Assembly: GCF_901933205.1 (NCBI RefSeq)
Contig: NC_044601.1
Span: forward strand, 32,154,352 to 32,218,351
Direction of reading: 5' to 3'
DNA length: 64,000 nucleotides
From: Camarhynchus parvulus
Taxonomy: Eukaryota > Chordata > Aves > Passeriformes > Thraupidae
Positions 50,745-63,965 of this stretch are shown here, piece after piece. The notes under the pieces are model-generated. The model saw nothing but the letters and a program-made list of their open reading frames with translations, was not told the DNA's origin and made no database searches. Each line of letters starts with the position of its first letter. The stretch's first letter is position 1. The position numbers and the translations under genes were made by a program.

Positions 50745-52490
50745 CATGGTTGCTTTTGACTTTTTCCTCATATGCTTCTTAACATTGATTTATAAAGAGC
50801 AAGTCAGAAGTCAAAAAATCCCTTTCACCAATTTCTGCTAGTATTAAATTCACATTTTTCTCTTCTGTGGCAGTACATGCACATATTCATATAGTATTGG
50901 CTGTGTAAATAAGAGTCTTTCACAAGGATTCTAGGTATAAAGGATATTTCAGAGGTATCTGAAAAATGCAACTCACTTTAAATTTCAAATTAGTCCTGGG
51001 TCTCTCAATTTAAAGTATGCTAAAATGTCCACAGCATGTTCAGAAGACAAAGTACTGTGCAAATTTAACATGTGGTTTATATAGTTTTTCAGGCATAATG
51101 ATGATATTCTCTTAATGTATCTTAAAAATTTTATCCTGCCTTTCAAACACAGCATTGTTTTTCCTATTGTACTCTCTCACACAATGTTGCAATAAAACAG
51201 AATTAGGTAATTCAATAAATTACTGGACATTTTTCCATGCGCACTACATCAACAAAGATTGCTCAGCAGCTAAAAATATTTTTAAAAGCGGCAAAACATA
51301 CAATAAAGTCCTTTGACCTACTATACATGTAGAGAAAGCCTAAACTGATCTGGTGCAATTACCACTCTTTTTCAGTGAGAGCTGATTCTGTGCTTCACAC
51401 TACTGAAAAAGTGGAATATGTGAACACTGGCTCAAAGTTCTTATACTTTCGGCAAATCACAGCAGAATTAGACTTCCAAATGACAGACTTTTATAAGGAG
51501 AAATCAGGAATTTGGGATAGTCTACCTGTGAATTTTCTTGTGGGAGCCAAGGGCTGGTCTTTTTCCCTTACAAAACTGGCACAAATCTCCATTGCTCTGA
51601 CCTTGATATTCCTGCACCAAACTGTGGGGTTAGGAAAGATTTAGGATTAATTAGGAAAGAAATGTCACTAGGGTCATGCATCACTAATGTGTTAATTTTC
51701 TTGAGTTATTAAAAAAGAAACTGCTTCTCTTGTTCTCCTCACTAGCATCTGATCAGAAACTTCCTCTGAGATCTTCACAAGAAGATCTTTGCCCAGTGCA
51801 AGTGGTGCAGTGGGTGACCCACAATTCTATGCATACATATACACTCTGAAGACCAGAATATAATGTTGGCTACAGATATTAGGAGTGAAAGGGATCCATT
51901 ATTTCACTTGCATCCCAAATAAAATGCATGTTTACCCTTTGTCCTTCAATGAAATGATGAAATAAATCACTTAAGAGGTTTGCTTGAAATTGTGTTTCAC
52001 AGCCATTTTTTACCTGATATTCTGCTAAAGCAGTCTTTTTTTTTTTTTTTTTTCTTCTGTTTCCTGGTAATGATGTGAATATGGAGCACAAATCATAGTA
52101 ATCTGACAGTTAACTCCTTTTAGAAGGTTGGGACCTGGAATGGTTTATTGCACCTAAAAAGATTTTACAAGTATTCCTTGGGATCACAGAATTTTTTTAA
52201 CATATGAATGACCCTTACACCTTCTAATATTTCTTCCTCTTCAATTAAATCATGTTAGGAAGCTTTGTAATGTTTCTCTAAGTTGTATCTTAAAAAACTC
52301 ATCCAATAGAGTTAAAACTACCACAATGGGGACACAGAAAAAGACTTGACTTTTTGTTGATATAATTTGAGATGAAAGCTACTTGTGAGAGAGAGACATC
52401 AGAGAAGGCAAGGGAGATGTTAAATGGCTTCGTTATTTACTTTGGAATTTACTGTGATCAAGTGAAAGTTATCAATCTATTACTGTTCAG
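50745..52490. other. Unannotated AT-rich interval
   Basis: Includes an 18-base T-run at 52036-52053. No gene recognised. Confidence 0.5.
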
Positions 52491-52496
52491 ATACAA

Positions 52497-52608
52497 ATTT
52501 TCTCATACAGAAGAGATTTAGGGAAGGACAGGAAGAAGCACCAGTGTGTATTATTTTCTCATACAGAAGAGATTTAGGAAAGGATAGGAAGAAGCACCAG
52601 TGTGTGTT
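52497..52608. repeat. 56-bp direct tandem duplication, two copies
   Basis: Units 52497-52552 and 52553-52608 both begin attttctcatacagaagaga and share 'aggaagaagcaccagtgtgt'. They differ at only a few bases, so the duplication is fairly recent. No matching element was recognised. Confidence 0.92.
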
Positions 52609-52704
52609 GGCAATGAATGTAGCACACCTGCTCCGTAGCTGACGCCTGGTACTGTATCTCCTCAGCTGCAAATCTACATCTGCAGGTTGTTATAAGCATA
52701 AATC

Positions 52705-52985
52705 CTAGAATCCTAGAATGGCCCGGGTTGCAAGGAATCTTAAAGCGCACTGCATCCCAACTCCCCTGCCATGGGCAGGGACACCTTCCACTAGACCAGG
52801 TTACTCAAAACCCTGCCCAGACTGTCCTTGAACACTTCCAGCGATGGGGCATCCACAAGTTCTCCAGGCAACCTGTCCCAGTGCCTCAGCATCCTTGCAG
52901 TAACGAATTCCTTCCTAACATATGATCTATCCTTTTCCACTTTAAAGCCATTCCCACTTGTGCTGTTACCACATGCTTTCAAAAG
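52705..52985 (-). mobile_element. CR1 3'-end fragment, minus strand
   Basis: A clear canonical tail on the reverse strand: 'atcctagaatcctagaatgg', 'ccatgggcagggacaccttc', 'cactagaccaggttactc', 'gatggggcatccacaagttc', 'caggcaacctgtcccagtgc' and 'tttaaagccattcccacttg'. 5' truncated; no ORF. Confidence 0.9.
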
Positions 52986-52989
52986 GTAC

Positions 52990-55900
52990 AAAGAAATCCT
53001 GTTCTGTTGCTTACAAAGGACAAATGGACAGAGATGACATTTGCTCTGGGTTTCTCAGCCTCACAGCATTTCTGTGCAATATTGAGCCTGTTCTAGTCTT
53101 CCAAAGGAACTACAAATTTCTGTATTCTCCATGTGAATCTCTAATCCAAATGAACATCAGTACCATCTGTCATAATACAATTTGCAAGTATCTGTAAACC
53201 CACTGAAGGTGTCTTTCTGTAACAGAATTATAAGTCAAATTTGTGCCTATTCATACAAAAAGTTATAAATTGTAAGAGTTTGACATGGTATTTTGTGAAG
53301 TGTCATTTCAAATAATTTCATCTGTTCCAGAACAAATGTTGCTAAATTCAGTCAAAATTAAACTTTGAGTATGGTTTTACTTAACTTTATTTTTAACTCA
53401 TGCAAGCAGGTTTTAAAATAAAAATAGAACATCATAGCATTAGTTAAAATGATATTTATCACTTAATAAAGTAAAAATCATTGCAAGGTCAAAATAGATC
53501 TTGAGATTTCCACCAGTACCTGTTATTCAGATTGTTAGCTGCTTCTGCATTTGGAACCATTACAGATGACCAAGAAATTTCAAGAAATGTTCAGCAAAAC
53601 TGCAGGCTGATGTTTTGCTATAGCCTGGAAACCATATAAATACTAATGCAGACCAGCTTGTGAAATTGCTTCTCTGCAAAATGTAGTGATCACCAAAAAT
53701 ATCTCCTAGGTTGACCAAGAAATAACTGGTGTATTTCCATTCTTCATTCATAACAAAGTAATTGAAATTTTGATAGATCCCTGCATGTAAATAATCATGG
53801 CACTAATGTACAACTCAAGGAATATTCAATGTGTGTATCAGTATCTCCAACTCTGCTACTCTGCAGGAAGAAAACTTTAAAATAAAATCCCTCCAGGGAT
53901 TTTTTTTGCTTATTTATGGCTGTCACTGTCTTTTGCAGCACTCACGTGATCCAGTGAAATTTGCCAAAGGTCATCCAGAAGACTATATATTATAAAGGAA
54001 GTGGATGTCTCTTTATGCCACTGCCAACAGAGAAAATTACTGTTTGAGCTGAGCTACAAATTCAGTTCCCTGAAGTAATTTAGCATATATTTCTTTAGAA
54101 ATCCCAATATATTCTTCTAGGTCAATTTGGTTTTTAGCATCAATTGAAGTTAAATGCTTTGTGGAGGCTAACACCTGGGTATATTTAAGAAAGCAATGCA
54201 CTCATCTTTTTAGACATTATGTTAATTTGGTATTTTAAAATACCTAAAAGTAAATGGAAATATTCCAAAACATCCTGTCAAGGGTAGAAATTCCTAATTT
54301 ACTCACTGAGGACTGAAAGCTACAAATCCAGTAGTCACTTACAAGAAGCTGGTCCTTGACTACTGATGTAATGGCAATCAAAATTTCTAAAGCTGGAATG
54401 AAGTCTGGGTATCAGATCTCACAGACTCTCCTTAGACCTCCCAGGTGGGTTTAACTTCCAAATGCTGAAAATAATTCAATGCTACTGGGAATACTATCAG
54501 CTGTATGTTTAGAATTGAAACCACATTGGTCAGGAAGGGTTTTTAAACTAAAAAGAATGCGTTTTCTGTGTGGATCGATGAAGCTATGATTTTAACTTTA
54601 TCTGGCAGGGAATGTGTACATGCACAAATTTTCTGAAAGGTGATTTCAAGGGGAAGAGATGAGGTGGGACCTCAGTGAGCTCAGTGGCAGAGCTGAAACT
54701 TCAAAGGGCAAGGGAGCACAGGCACCCACCTGCCCTTGACTCACTATCCTTAACACCTCCTGGGAGGACAGACTGATTATTTCAGGCACTGCCTTCCTGT
54801 TCAGTAACTTCAGGTTACAAAAAAGAGGTATAACTTCATGTTCAGAAATTAACAAGACCATGCATCTGTCTATCCCACAAATTAACTGCTCTTTGCATGT
54901 CCTATAATTAATTCCCTAAGTAGTTGCTAGCCAGTATCTGAAGATATTTTCTTTGAAAGCTTGTGTCATATCTTTCTGTGGGTTCATTTGAGGCAAAGAA
55001 AGGCTTAATCAATGACCAGAAAACTTTCAGAGGGAATGTTATCCATTCTGAAACAACAGCTCTGTAAAAGAGAACCAATAAAACAGTGAGACGTTTAGCT
55101 GGCTGCTGATCTGGTTTTAGCAGGCAGACAACCAATTTTGGCATAGTCCTTGCAGAAGCCCAAGAAGAGGTTCTCTCCCTCAGGGAACATGTCCATTCTC
55201 AGATTGAGTTTTAGTGTTCCATTTCTCCTTCCGTCTGGACAGTTCTTACCAACTGAGCTAGATGGTTTCAGTGTTTACTCTCAGGTAAAAGTTAAATATG
55301 ACTCGCGAAAAAAGGTTTCAAAAGAGTGGATATTATTATGTTTTTCAAAATAAAAGCTGCTTTAGAGTCCTAGAGATCCAAAACCTGAAGGCATAATTTT
55401 TACTTGTCTCTCTCCCAAAAGCCATATTTAAGGTAATAGCCCTTGAAAGTGCCAGTGCCTTTCTGAAGTCCTGCGGACTTCTTCAGGTATTTTGGTCAAA
55501 TCAGTTGCTTTGGTTTTGTCTCTTTTCTAGGATTTGTGAAATGGACATAACTTCAGTCACTTTTAAAAGTTGGGGTTTTTTTAGACACTGTTTAAGTGAA
55601 CAGAATTCAGTGCCAAGTATTACTTTTCTTTGTCAATATTAATGTCTGATACCACTAGGCCATTCTCATAAAACAAACTGCTTGAAGACTTTTGCTGCCC
55701 TTCCCTTCTCTGTCCAAGCACAAGTGCCCTGGTCATTCTTGCTATCACATTGTAAGAAACTAAAATTTTCACGAAAACTCTCTGCAAATTAATTCAAATA
55801 GCTCATACAATAGTTATATGACTGTTGCTCTAGTGTCACTATTAAATGCCATTAGTGTCACTGCTATTCATGGAGGCATGATGCAATGTAAAAAATCAAT

Positions 55901-57385
55901 TTTATCCATGTTCCAACCTAATCCTACTATAGATATGTTTCTGCAGTCTTTTTGTCTCTATGAGATCAGACTTTCACTCCCCCCACTCAAAAAATTGGAA
56001 GCATTGTCTTCTTGTGCAGCTATGCAAATCATACTTATTTTTCTCCTGACTAAAATATTGTTTGATTTTCTGAGATGTTACATTATTAATGATGATAAAG
56101 ACATAACAAAAATAATGAATATATAGTCTGTTATCAAAAAGACACTGATATTTGAACAGAAACAGAACAAGCCATCATTTCTTTACCTCAAGGGGATGTT
56201 CAACAATATTCCCACTAGAAAGACTTAAAAGAAAGCTTCCAGGCTTTGGCTGGTGCACAATAGAAGAAGCTGCCATTGCTCAGATATCTTGCCTTTTCAA
56301 TAGTGTCTCTTCTAGTGAAATATGCTAGATATTTTATATAACAAAGGAATGACAAGTAGAGAAAATCCCACCACAACCATCTAACTAAAGACAAGCAAAG
56401 CACACCAATTAAAAGTATGAGATAAAAATGGAGCAGAAATAAAATCCTTCAGACTGATGCTTTCATTTAACATATTCCTGCATGTTCTGTGACCTAGCTT
56501 TACATACAGCTAGTAAATAATCCATGTATTCTTGATGTCTTTTAACTTTATTTTTTATCTCTTCAAAAATGCTGACTTTGTCAGGATGCTGAAAATAGTA
56601 CTTGATCTAAGTGGCTGTGAGATTAATTTTTCATTAGGAGATGAGTATTTAGTATTTTCTTTTTAATAACTTGATAAATTGCACTTGATAAGTGCATTCT
56701 GTACCTTGTGTCAGAATTTACTTTTATTGCAGGTAACCTAACAGTTACCTGAAATTTATAATGGTATATTTCATGTTACGAAACCTATGTTTCATGTTAT
56801 GTACTGGGTAGTCTTAGTTTCCAACAAAAAGTTAAACATTTGCAACATTCAGAGAAGGGATATTGGCTTTGACCTACTGTCCAGTGAAGGTTGAGAGAAT
56901 TAAAAATGCTGAGAAGCATTCAGGCTTTATGCCTAAATGTTTTTTTCTCTTAACATGTAAGTGGAGAAAAAGTGCATTTTGCACATTTTGTCTAAAATAT
57001 TCTGATCAATAGGACCAAATTAATCTCTAGTAATAGGAAAGTGTTTGGGGGCATGCCAGTAACTAGGATGCAAGAAAGGGGATGGTCTGGCTCAGCAAAG
57101 GTTTGCAGTCTCTTCCATAACCATGTGATATCCACAGACCATATCCATATCCACAGACCAATGTGATTTCTTTTTTCAAGGTGGCCTATTTGAAATTGCT
57201 TTGAAATTTGAAAAGTTTTTTTGTATGACAAAGAGTAAGGTTACAGGTATAATAAAAAGAATTCAGAATAAGGAGGGGAAACTCACAAAATAAAAAATTC
57301 CTTTGCAATATTTTGACTAAAAAAGGCAATGTAGCAATTTTTGACTAAAAAAGCCAATGTATCAAAAGCCCTTTGATAGATAAAG
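52990..57385. other. Unannotated AT-rich interval
   Basis: About 4.4 kb without confident features. A 28-bp tandem pair (ttgactaaaaaag...) lies at 57313-57366. A 102-codon plus ORF at 55818-56126 lacks motifs. Confidence 0.45.
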
Positions 57386-57399
57386 GAAATGGAAGTAGC

Positions 57400-57540
57400 A
57401 GAAGGCTTTTTACCTCTTTATATCAAATTAAGATGTCGGGCTTGGAGTTCCTCAGGGATTTTTGAGCCCTTCTTTTTAAAAAAAGATATACTGAAAAACT
57501 GGAGGAAATCAGAGGGATCATTAAATACTAGTCAAAGAAT
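57400..57540 (+). mobile_element. Possible LINE reverse-transcriptase remnant
   Basis: One plus frame reads LGVPQGFLSP near 57440-57470, close to the RT motif GVPQGSVLGP of CR1-type LINEs. Downstream similarity fades within about 80 bp. A single short motif is weak support. Confidence 0.3.
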
Positions 57541-57746
57541 AAAGAAAAGGCCTTTTATAGATTTAAAGACCTTAAAGTGCATGGCTTACAGTTGGAAAAA
57601 AAGTGTGGTGGGGTAATGAAATCTGGCCACCATTGTTTTTCATTGCCTCAGGCTTGGTGAGCACTTAACATGTAAATCACTCTCTCTTTGTAAAATTTGT
57701 TATTAATATTGTTGCTATTATTTTCTTCTCTCATTACTGTTCCCAG

Positions 57747-57799
57747 GAAATTGTTCCTGTGATCTTTGCCTTTAGAATTTCCTACTACGAGGAGTGGAG
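57747..57799 (+). CDS. Candidate 53-bp coding exon, gene unknown
   Basis: A long pyrimidine tract (ttttcttctctcattactgt) leads to tcccag with AG at 57745-57746. The block ends in GAG followed by a near-consensus donor GTGAGTGCC at 57800. The frame set by GAA at the acceptor is open throughout: EIVPVIFAFRISYYEEW and two bases of the next codon. A second usable acceptor (gcctttag, 57774-57775) would give a 24-bp in-frame microexon ISYYEEW. The codon pattern looks protein-coding, but the block is short and no partner exon was found, so chance cannot be excluded. No protein family recognised. Confidence 0.3.
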
Positions 57800-57804
57800 G
57801 TGAG

Positions 57805-58270
57805 TGCCAGTGAGAGCACTATATTGGGACTTACCATTCTTAAACCACAGTCTTACATTTCAGTCATGATGTTAAACATGAATTATCAGGTTACATCTAG
57901 ACAAAGTGGTGTGTTTTGTATCTGCCCAAGCCCAGGTGCCCTGTAGAAACAACATAGTTGACATGGGCTGCATGAAAATCACAGTACAAGGTATTCTTCT
58001 AGGGTAGGCTAATGTCATATGTGCACCATACATACCTTGGTTGTCTACCTATATACAGCCTGAAAAGGGAGTAACAGAAAGATATGACATCTGTCAAGTA
58101 AGTGTAGGTGAATAACCTAGTTATTAGTAGAAACAGTCAGCATTAGAAGGAGTGCACATTTTAATGAATCAGAACAGAAGAGAGATTGAATGGGAACCAG
58201 GCATATAACAAAGCATTTGGTGTGGTCTGATGTTTCTCTCTTCCAAAAGGAGCTGTGGAAGGTGCCACAA
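57805..58270. other. Unannotated interval
   Basis: Nothing recognised besides a further acceptor-like tract at 57848-57863. Confidence 0.4.
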
Positions 58271-58275
58271 ATAGA

Positions 58276-58765
58276 AGCGTAGAATCACAGGATATCTCAA
58301 ATTGGAAGGATCTCAAACTGACAAGGATCATCAAGTCCGACACACTGGTCCTTGTAGAACTACCTCAAACTAGATCATGTGATGAGGAACATCATCCAGA
58401 TGTTCCTTGAAGACATTTTGACAAGGTTGGTTACACAACTGCTTCCCTGGGGAAGTGGACCAACATCCTTCTCAGTGAACCTTTCCCTAAAGTTAATTTT
58501 CAACTTCCCCTGATGCATTTTTATTCCATTTCCTCATGTTCTATCTTTGTTCACCACAGAGAGAAGTGGTGAACTTAGACCCCTCCCCTGCTCCCCCCTC
58601 CACCTCTTCTCCTTAGGAAGCTGTAAAATGCCATGGGGTCATCTCTCAGTTTCTCTTTCTCAAGCTAAACAAAACAAATGGCCTCAGCCACTCCCCATAA
58701 GTCTTGCCCTTGAGACTTCTCACCATCCTGGTTGTCCACCTCTGTAAACATTTCAACACTTTGAC
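58276..58765 (-). mobile_element. CR1 fragment, minus strand
   Basis: Plus-strand landmarks are 'gtagaatcacaggatatctc', 'ggatcatcaagtccgacaca', 'cttccctggggaagtggacc', 'ggaagctgtaaaatgccatg', 'ctcagccactccccataagt' and 'accatcctggttgtccacct'. Together they give the order of a CR1 3' region read backwards. Diverged, no ORF. Confidence 0.85.
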
Positions 58766-58769
58766 TGTT

Positions 58770-59650
58770 TTGAATTGCTTTAATTTTGCATTTATGGCAA
58801 TTTTTTTAGTCATAGGACAGTGCAGAATCTATACATGGCTTTAACCAATAGAAGTAGGGTTATTCTGAATATGAAGTGGAATATAATTATTTCTGTTGTT
58901 AGGAGTATTTTGGTAATAGCAAAAATGCATTCTTGTGACAGGACTCTGGATCTGATTTGAACAGTCTTGTGATGAACCCATTTGAAAAGACCTCCAAACA
59001 ACCAAAAAACCCTTTAGTAACAGCAGTGATAAGCCAAGAAAATACTACAGAGAGCTAAGTTTTGTATAGCACATGTGAGATAAGGATAGAGAGAGATATA
59101 GGCATTAATTTTCCTATGCAGCTCTGCTAGCACAGGGGAAATTAACCTTACAGTTCCAATGCACATGATTTCCTCTTTAAATTGTTTGAAATTCATTTGT
59201 CCATGTTTCCCCTGACTAGCTCTATGGACCACAGTGCCACAAATTGAAAAGTCTGAGTATAGCAGAGAAGCTGATTTATATCTTCTCTTGCTGCTATCTG
59301 TCTCACTGCATCACTTGAACAAATATGTATCTTGCAGAAAAGGAAGACCACTCATCCCTAAAGATTGGTAGCTTAAGCTCAGGGATTCAGAAAAAAATAT
59401 GATTTTCAACACACACTCATATCTGGTCAGACACAAACTGCTTAACTTGTGAAGCCTTGCCATCATTGATTTGCAGTGTGACTACATATTGTGGATGGAG
59501 TATTAGGTCACAATGGTTTATTTATACTTACTTCTCATTTGATTTTTTCTTTTTTTAATTTAAACAGACAGAAGGCAGAGCATTGCAATTTTTCTGTCTG
59601 ATGCACCAGTGTATAACCACAGATACATCTACCAGATAACTGGAAAATTT
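58770..59650. other. Unannotated interval
   Basis: No gene or repeat recognised. Confidence 0.45.
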
Positions 59651-59655
59651 ACTAC

Positions 59656-59770
59656 TCCTTGCCCTTCCTTCCTTCCCCCTTTACCTCCTCCCTCCCTCCC
59701 TCCCTTCCTCCCTCCCTTCCTCCCTCCCTTCCTTTCCAGAAAATGTTGTTTCTCAAAATGTTGTTTCTCT
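59656..59770. repeat. Pyrimidine-rich (CCCTT/CCCT)n tract and adjoining 15-bp tandem pair
   Basis: 59656-59736 is almost pure C/T on plus. At 59740-59769 the unit aaaatgttgtttctc occurs twice head to tail. The Pro-rich ORF on plus and Gly/Arg/Lys-rich ORF on minus are composition artefacts. Confidence 0.9.
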
Positions 59771-59774
59771 ACGT

Positions 59775-61910
59775 TTAGAAACCATTTGAAAGAAGAGAGA
59801 AATGCACTCAAGGAGCAGTGTCAGCCCCTAGCAGTGGGGTCCCGGCACAGGAGCAGCCAAAGCAATTTCCATGTCAGGAGACACCACCCTGTCTCAGAGC
59901 TGAACCAAGGGACCAGCAGCTCCTTATTCAGAAACACTTGTCAATTTACTCTATAGCTATTACAGGAGACCAGCCTGTATCATTTAACCTTTCTTGCCTC
60001 CTGCCAAGTCTGAGAGCTCTGAATTTTCTTGTGTTTCCTGCCACCTTTGACCTATAAATTGTTGTTTTTGTAACTTCACAAAAACTACAGAAAGCAGCAG
60101 TTTAGGGAAGACCCAGCATCAGGTTTGTGTGAAGACCTGTGAAGGTACATTTGCTTTAATGAGACTAGTTTAAAGCAATAGTGTATTGTACAAATTGGCA
60201 TGAAAAGGGTTTTTTTAAAAAAGTTACACATTGAACAGAATTAGGCAAACCATTTCCATCTCCTGTCTCAAACACACATCATTGCTCATTCCTGTCAACT
60301 ACACAGAAATATAACAGGAGAAAGTCCCAATTAGGTTAATGTTAGCTGCAGAGATGGCTGGATACTTGAGAAATAAACCCCTTCTGCAGTTTTAGGCACC
60401 TCTCCAAATCCCCACAGCTTTCAAATGCCAAAAGGCCTGCATAGGAGCAAATTCCACTACAAACAATACTCAAAAGGTCAACCACATCACAGCATGAGTT
60501 AAAAATCAGCATGCCTTTCAGAACTATTTCTCCAAAAGTAATGGATCTAAGTAAATGGATAGTCACATGCCACAGAGGGAAGAAAGAACAGTGCATCCCT
60601 TCAGAGGAGAAAAAAAGTAACACTACCTATAATGCCCAATATGTTCATACCGCTCAGCTTGCCAAGGCCATCCTCTGACCTGGAACAACTTCTTAGTGGT
60701 AACTCTTTGCTAGAGGTAATTTGCCTAGTAATCTACTATGGGAGGGTTTTGTCACTATTTTCCTCTTTTTTCCCCATCTGTTTCTTTCTGTTTGGATTTT
60801 TCTTGTTGGTATTTTTGCAAACAATTCTGCCAAAGAGAGATAAAGAATCTAATGACATGTGAGCAAGTATATTTCCTGACTTATTGAGTAATTTTCATCT
60901 TACTGTTTTCACTGTATTAGCACTAAGTGTTTTCTCCTCCCCCTCTTTTGGCTGGTCTCACCATGCTGTGGTGAAGCAAATTCAGTATGAGATTCCTGCT
61001 CCAGAGATCTTTGTCTGTTGGGCACAAGCAAATACCCTGAAATAAGAAATTCAGAAGGAGAAAAATTTAAGTACTGTCAGCAGAGATCGGAAATGGCACT
61101 GACAAAATCCATGTATTGGATGACAGCTGAGCAAAAACTACATAATCAGATAAGTGAAAAGAAATTATGAAGATGAAAAAGTTATTTGAGTATATTTAGG
61201 ATGCGCCAGAACAGGAATCCTGTCTTAATATAAAATATTTTTTTTGTAAATGATTTACACATGACAAAAACCCAACACCAAAGAGACTTCAAACAGCTAA
61301 ACGACATCAGAAATTTAGGACAGTGGAATCATTTGGGTAGGATTACAGTTGCTGTGTTTTTCTCTCATTTATACCATTAACAATTTAAAAGAAAGAGTCA
61401 GACATCTAGGAAAAAAAAAAAGGGGACAACATAACAGGTTTAAAAGCCTTTTCTATTTGTGTTCGGCCTCCCTTTTCTACTATAAAAAATAGCACACCAC
61501 AAAACCTGCTATCAGTACATTTAAATTTCTCCGATGTAATTAAAATCAATTTTAAAAAAATTTGCAGATGCAGAATCATAATCTGTACGTGACTGAGACA
61601 TTTGTCTCTCCTCAGGATTCAATATAGTGTAAATCATCCTGAAACACATCTATAGCTACCAATAGTATTTGAAAGATAATTGGAGATTCCAATAATTTGA
61701 TCTAGTTTAGAATTTTCTGGAAAATAAGCAGCATTCCATAAACAACCTATGAGGATTTGGGTCAATTACTAGGTTATATTTTGCCAATGAAAGAATCATA
61801 TGAAATTGTTGTCATCTGTAAAATAACTATAGATATAACAGATATACTGCTGTACTACATATTACTGCTCTAGTTCTTTACTTAAAACATTTTGAATATG
61901 GCTGAACTAC
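59775..61910. other. Unannotated AT-rich interval
   Basis: No gene or repeat family recognised; ORFs under 95 codons. Confidence 0.45.
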
Positions 61911-61914
61911 ATCA

Positions 61915-61986
61915 GAAAAAAAACCTCAAACAAACAAGCAAAAAGCCCCAAACACAAACCCCAAACCAAACAACAAAAACAAAACC
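61915..61986. repeat. A/C-rich low-complexity tract
   Basis: About 70 bp made of A runs separated by C, with almost no T on plus. Confidence 0.75.
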
Positions 61987-61989
61987 TTG

Positions 61990-63790
61990 CACATGATAGA
62001 TTTTCTATGTACAGTTTGTTTAATTCAAAAGTTGGTCAAGAACCACTAGGAATATTTGGCTGCTATATGTCTTCACCTGACAGAAATTAATTTCTTTTGG
62101 CAACTGAAATCGATAAAGGATTTCAACTCTAATGGAAAATCTCTCTTTTCTGACATTGTCTTGTGCATATTTTAAAAAAATATTAAATTCATTGCCCCTG
62201 TTCAAACCAGACTTCAACTTAAAATGTATGACAACCAAGATTATATCATGAAGAAATCTTGAATGCACCAGCTATTCCCTACAACTCTTCTGACCAACAA
62301 GCATAATTCCTGTAAGTATTGGGTTTATTACATAGCTGCTAAAACAAGAGCATGACAGGTAAACACACAGGAGATATGGATTCTAAGGTGACATTCTAGG
62401 GAAGAAGGTAACACACATAACATATTTGCTTCAGATATGATGTTTCTTTCAGATAGACTTTTATTACCCGTTTTTATTTAAACATCCACTTACTACTGTT
62501 CACCTGAATAGAAATATCACCTCTAAGTTTTTTTTCTTATACTCTTCAAATTGTTGGCAATGTCATTTCCCATTTGATATCTTAGCAGAGTTTCAAATTC
62601 TTTGAACTTGCAGTTGCATGGGACAAAAAGAATTAATCTGTGCTACTCTAAACTTCAAATGTTGTACTTTATGCCTAAAGTGCATTCTTTTGCACTGTCT
62701 ATTTTTAATTCCTTATAGCTTGTTCTTTCATGCAAATTAGATTTGATGAGGAGGTTAAGTACAAGCAATCAAAGTCAACCTGTCAGAACAACATTTGTGT
62801 CAACTGACTTGACCAGCAGAAAGTTCCTGACAGTTTCAAGACAGGAAATAAATTTATTTATTCTTTTACACTGATAGGTTCTCCAACTAGATGAATTTGT
62901 TTTGACAACCTCCACATTTCAGGGTATATCACAGTAGCATTAGTGTTATATGTTTTTGCAAATTATTTAGCAGCATGAGACAAAGAACTTAATGAACTGG
63001 CAAAATTAATAAATAGCAGCATCTGCTGTGGGTTTTTATCTTGGATTTGTATAAGATCTCTAACTAGAATTATAATCAAATGCATGTTGTATTTTTTTTA
63101 TTGTCTTGAATAAATTCAACTTCTAGCAATAAATGCTTTAACTTACTACTCCTATTCTGACTCTGGTTCTTTTTGTTTGGAAACTTCTAAGAGTATCTGT
63201 CACCTCTGGTTTCCATGATTTTCATTATTTTAAGTCCTTAGATATTAAACAGACATGATTATATAGTTAAGGATGATTATAAAGTTAAGGATGAGGGAAT
63301 GATAAATTTACTCAGAAAGTTCCCAATGATTATCTGTCCCATCATAAACTGTTTGGGTTTTAAATTGGTGTGGAGTAAACAGCCTCAAGAAGTCTCTCAG
63401 TGAGAGTGATGTGAAGATCTATAGCACAGCTCTTTCCATTCTTTCACTCAACACATCCCTGTAACATCCTAAGGGATGCTGAAGGCAGACTTACCACACG
63501 CATGTTTTTTATTAAACCCTAAAGCTTACCTTCAAAGCCCAAAATAATCTTTGTGACCACTGTAAACACTTACTTGGTACTTATGTTCACCAGCTTGGTT
63601 GCTGGTATTCCAGAAGTATTTGGGAGTTGTCATGAAACAACAGAGGCAATTTTGGTGTCTTAATAATTCACATGTTAAAAGACAATCAGAATAAACTAAC
63701 CTGATTATTATCTCTGTACTGAAAGATAATTGTGTAAGTTAAGCAGCTCCCAAAATAGGATTTTCCTATTGATTCATTAACTGTAAAGTG
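61990..63790. other. Unannotated AT-rich interval
   Basis: No gene or repeat family recognised. A short imperfect tandem (gattatatagttaag, gattataaagttaag) lies at 63257-63291. Confidence 0.45.
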
Positions 63791-63796
63791 AAATCA

Positions 63797-63965
63797 AAGA
63801 CTCACAAAATTATTGAGGCTGAAAGAGGCCTCTGGAGAACCAACTGCTGCTAAAGCAGGAGCACCTAGAGCAGGCTACCTAGGACTCTGTCTAGTCAGCT
63901 TCTGGGTGTCTTCAAGGATGCAGATTTCAACACCCATCTGGCAAACTGTACTAGTGCTTAGTAAA
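63797..63965 (-). mobile_element. CR1 3'-end fragment, minus strand
   Basis: 'gaggctgaaagaggcctctg', 'gcaggagcacctagagcagg' and 'gtcttcaaggatgcagattt' are the reverse complement of a CR1 3' region of the subfamily carrying 'aggggcacctagagcaggtt'. Truncated before the window ends. Confidence 0.8.

Noticed and set aside
59609..59956. 115-codon plus ORF with Pro-rich start
   Set aside because: The Pro-rich part is the CCCTT tract, and the rest shows no family motif.
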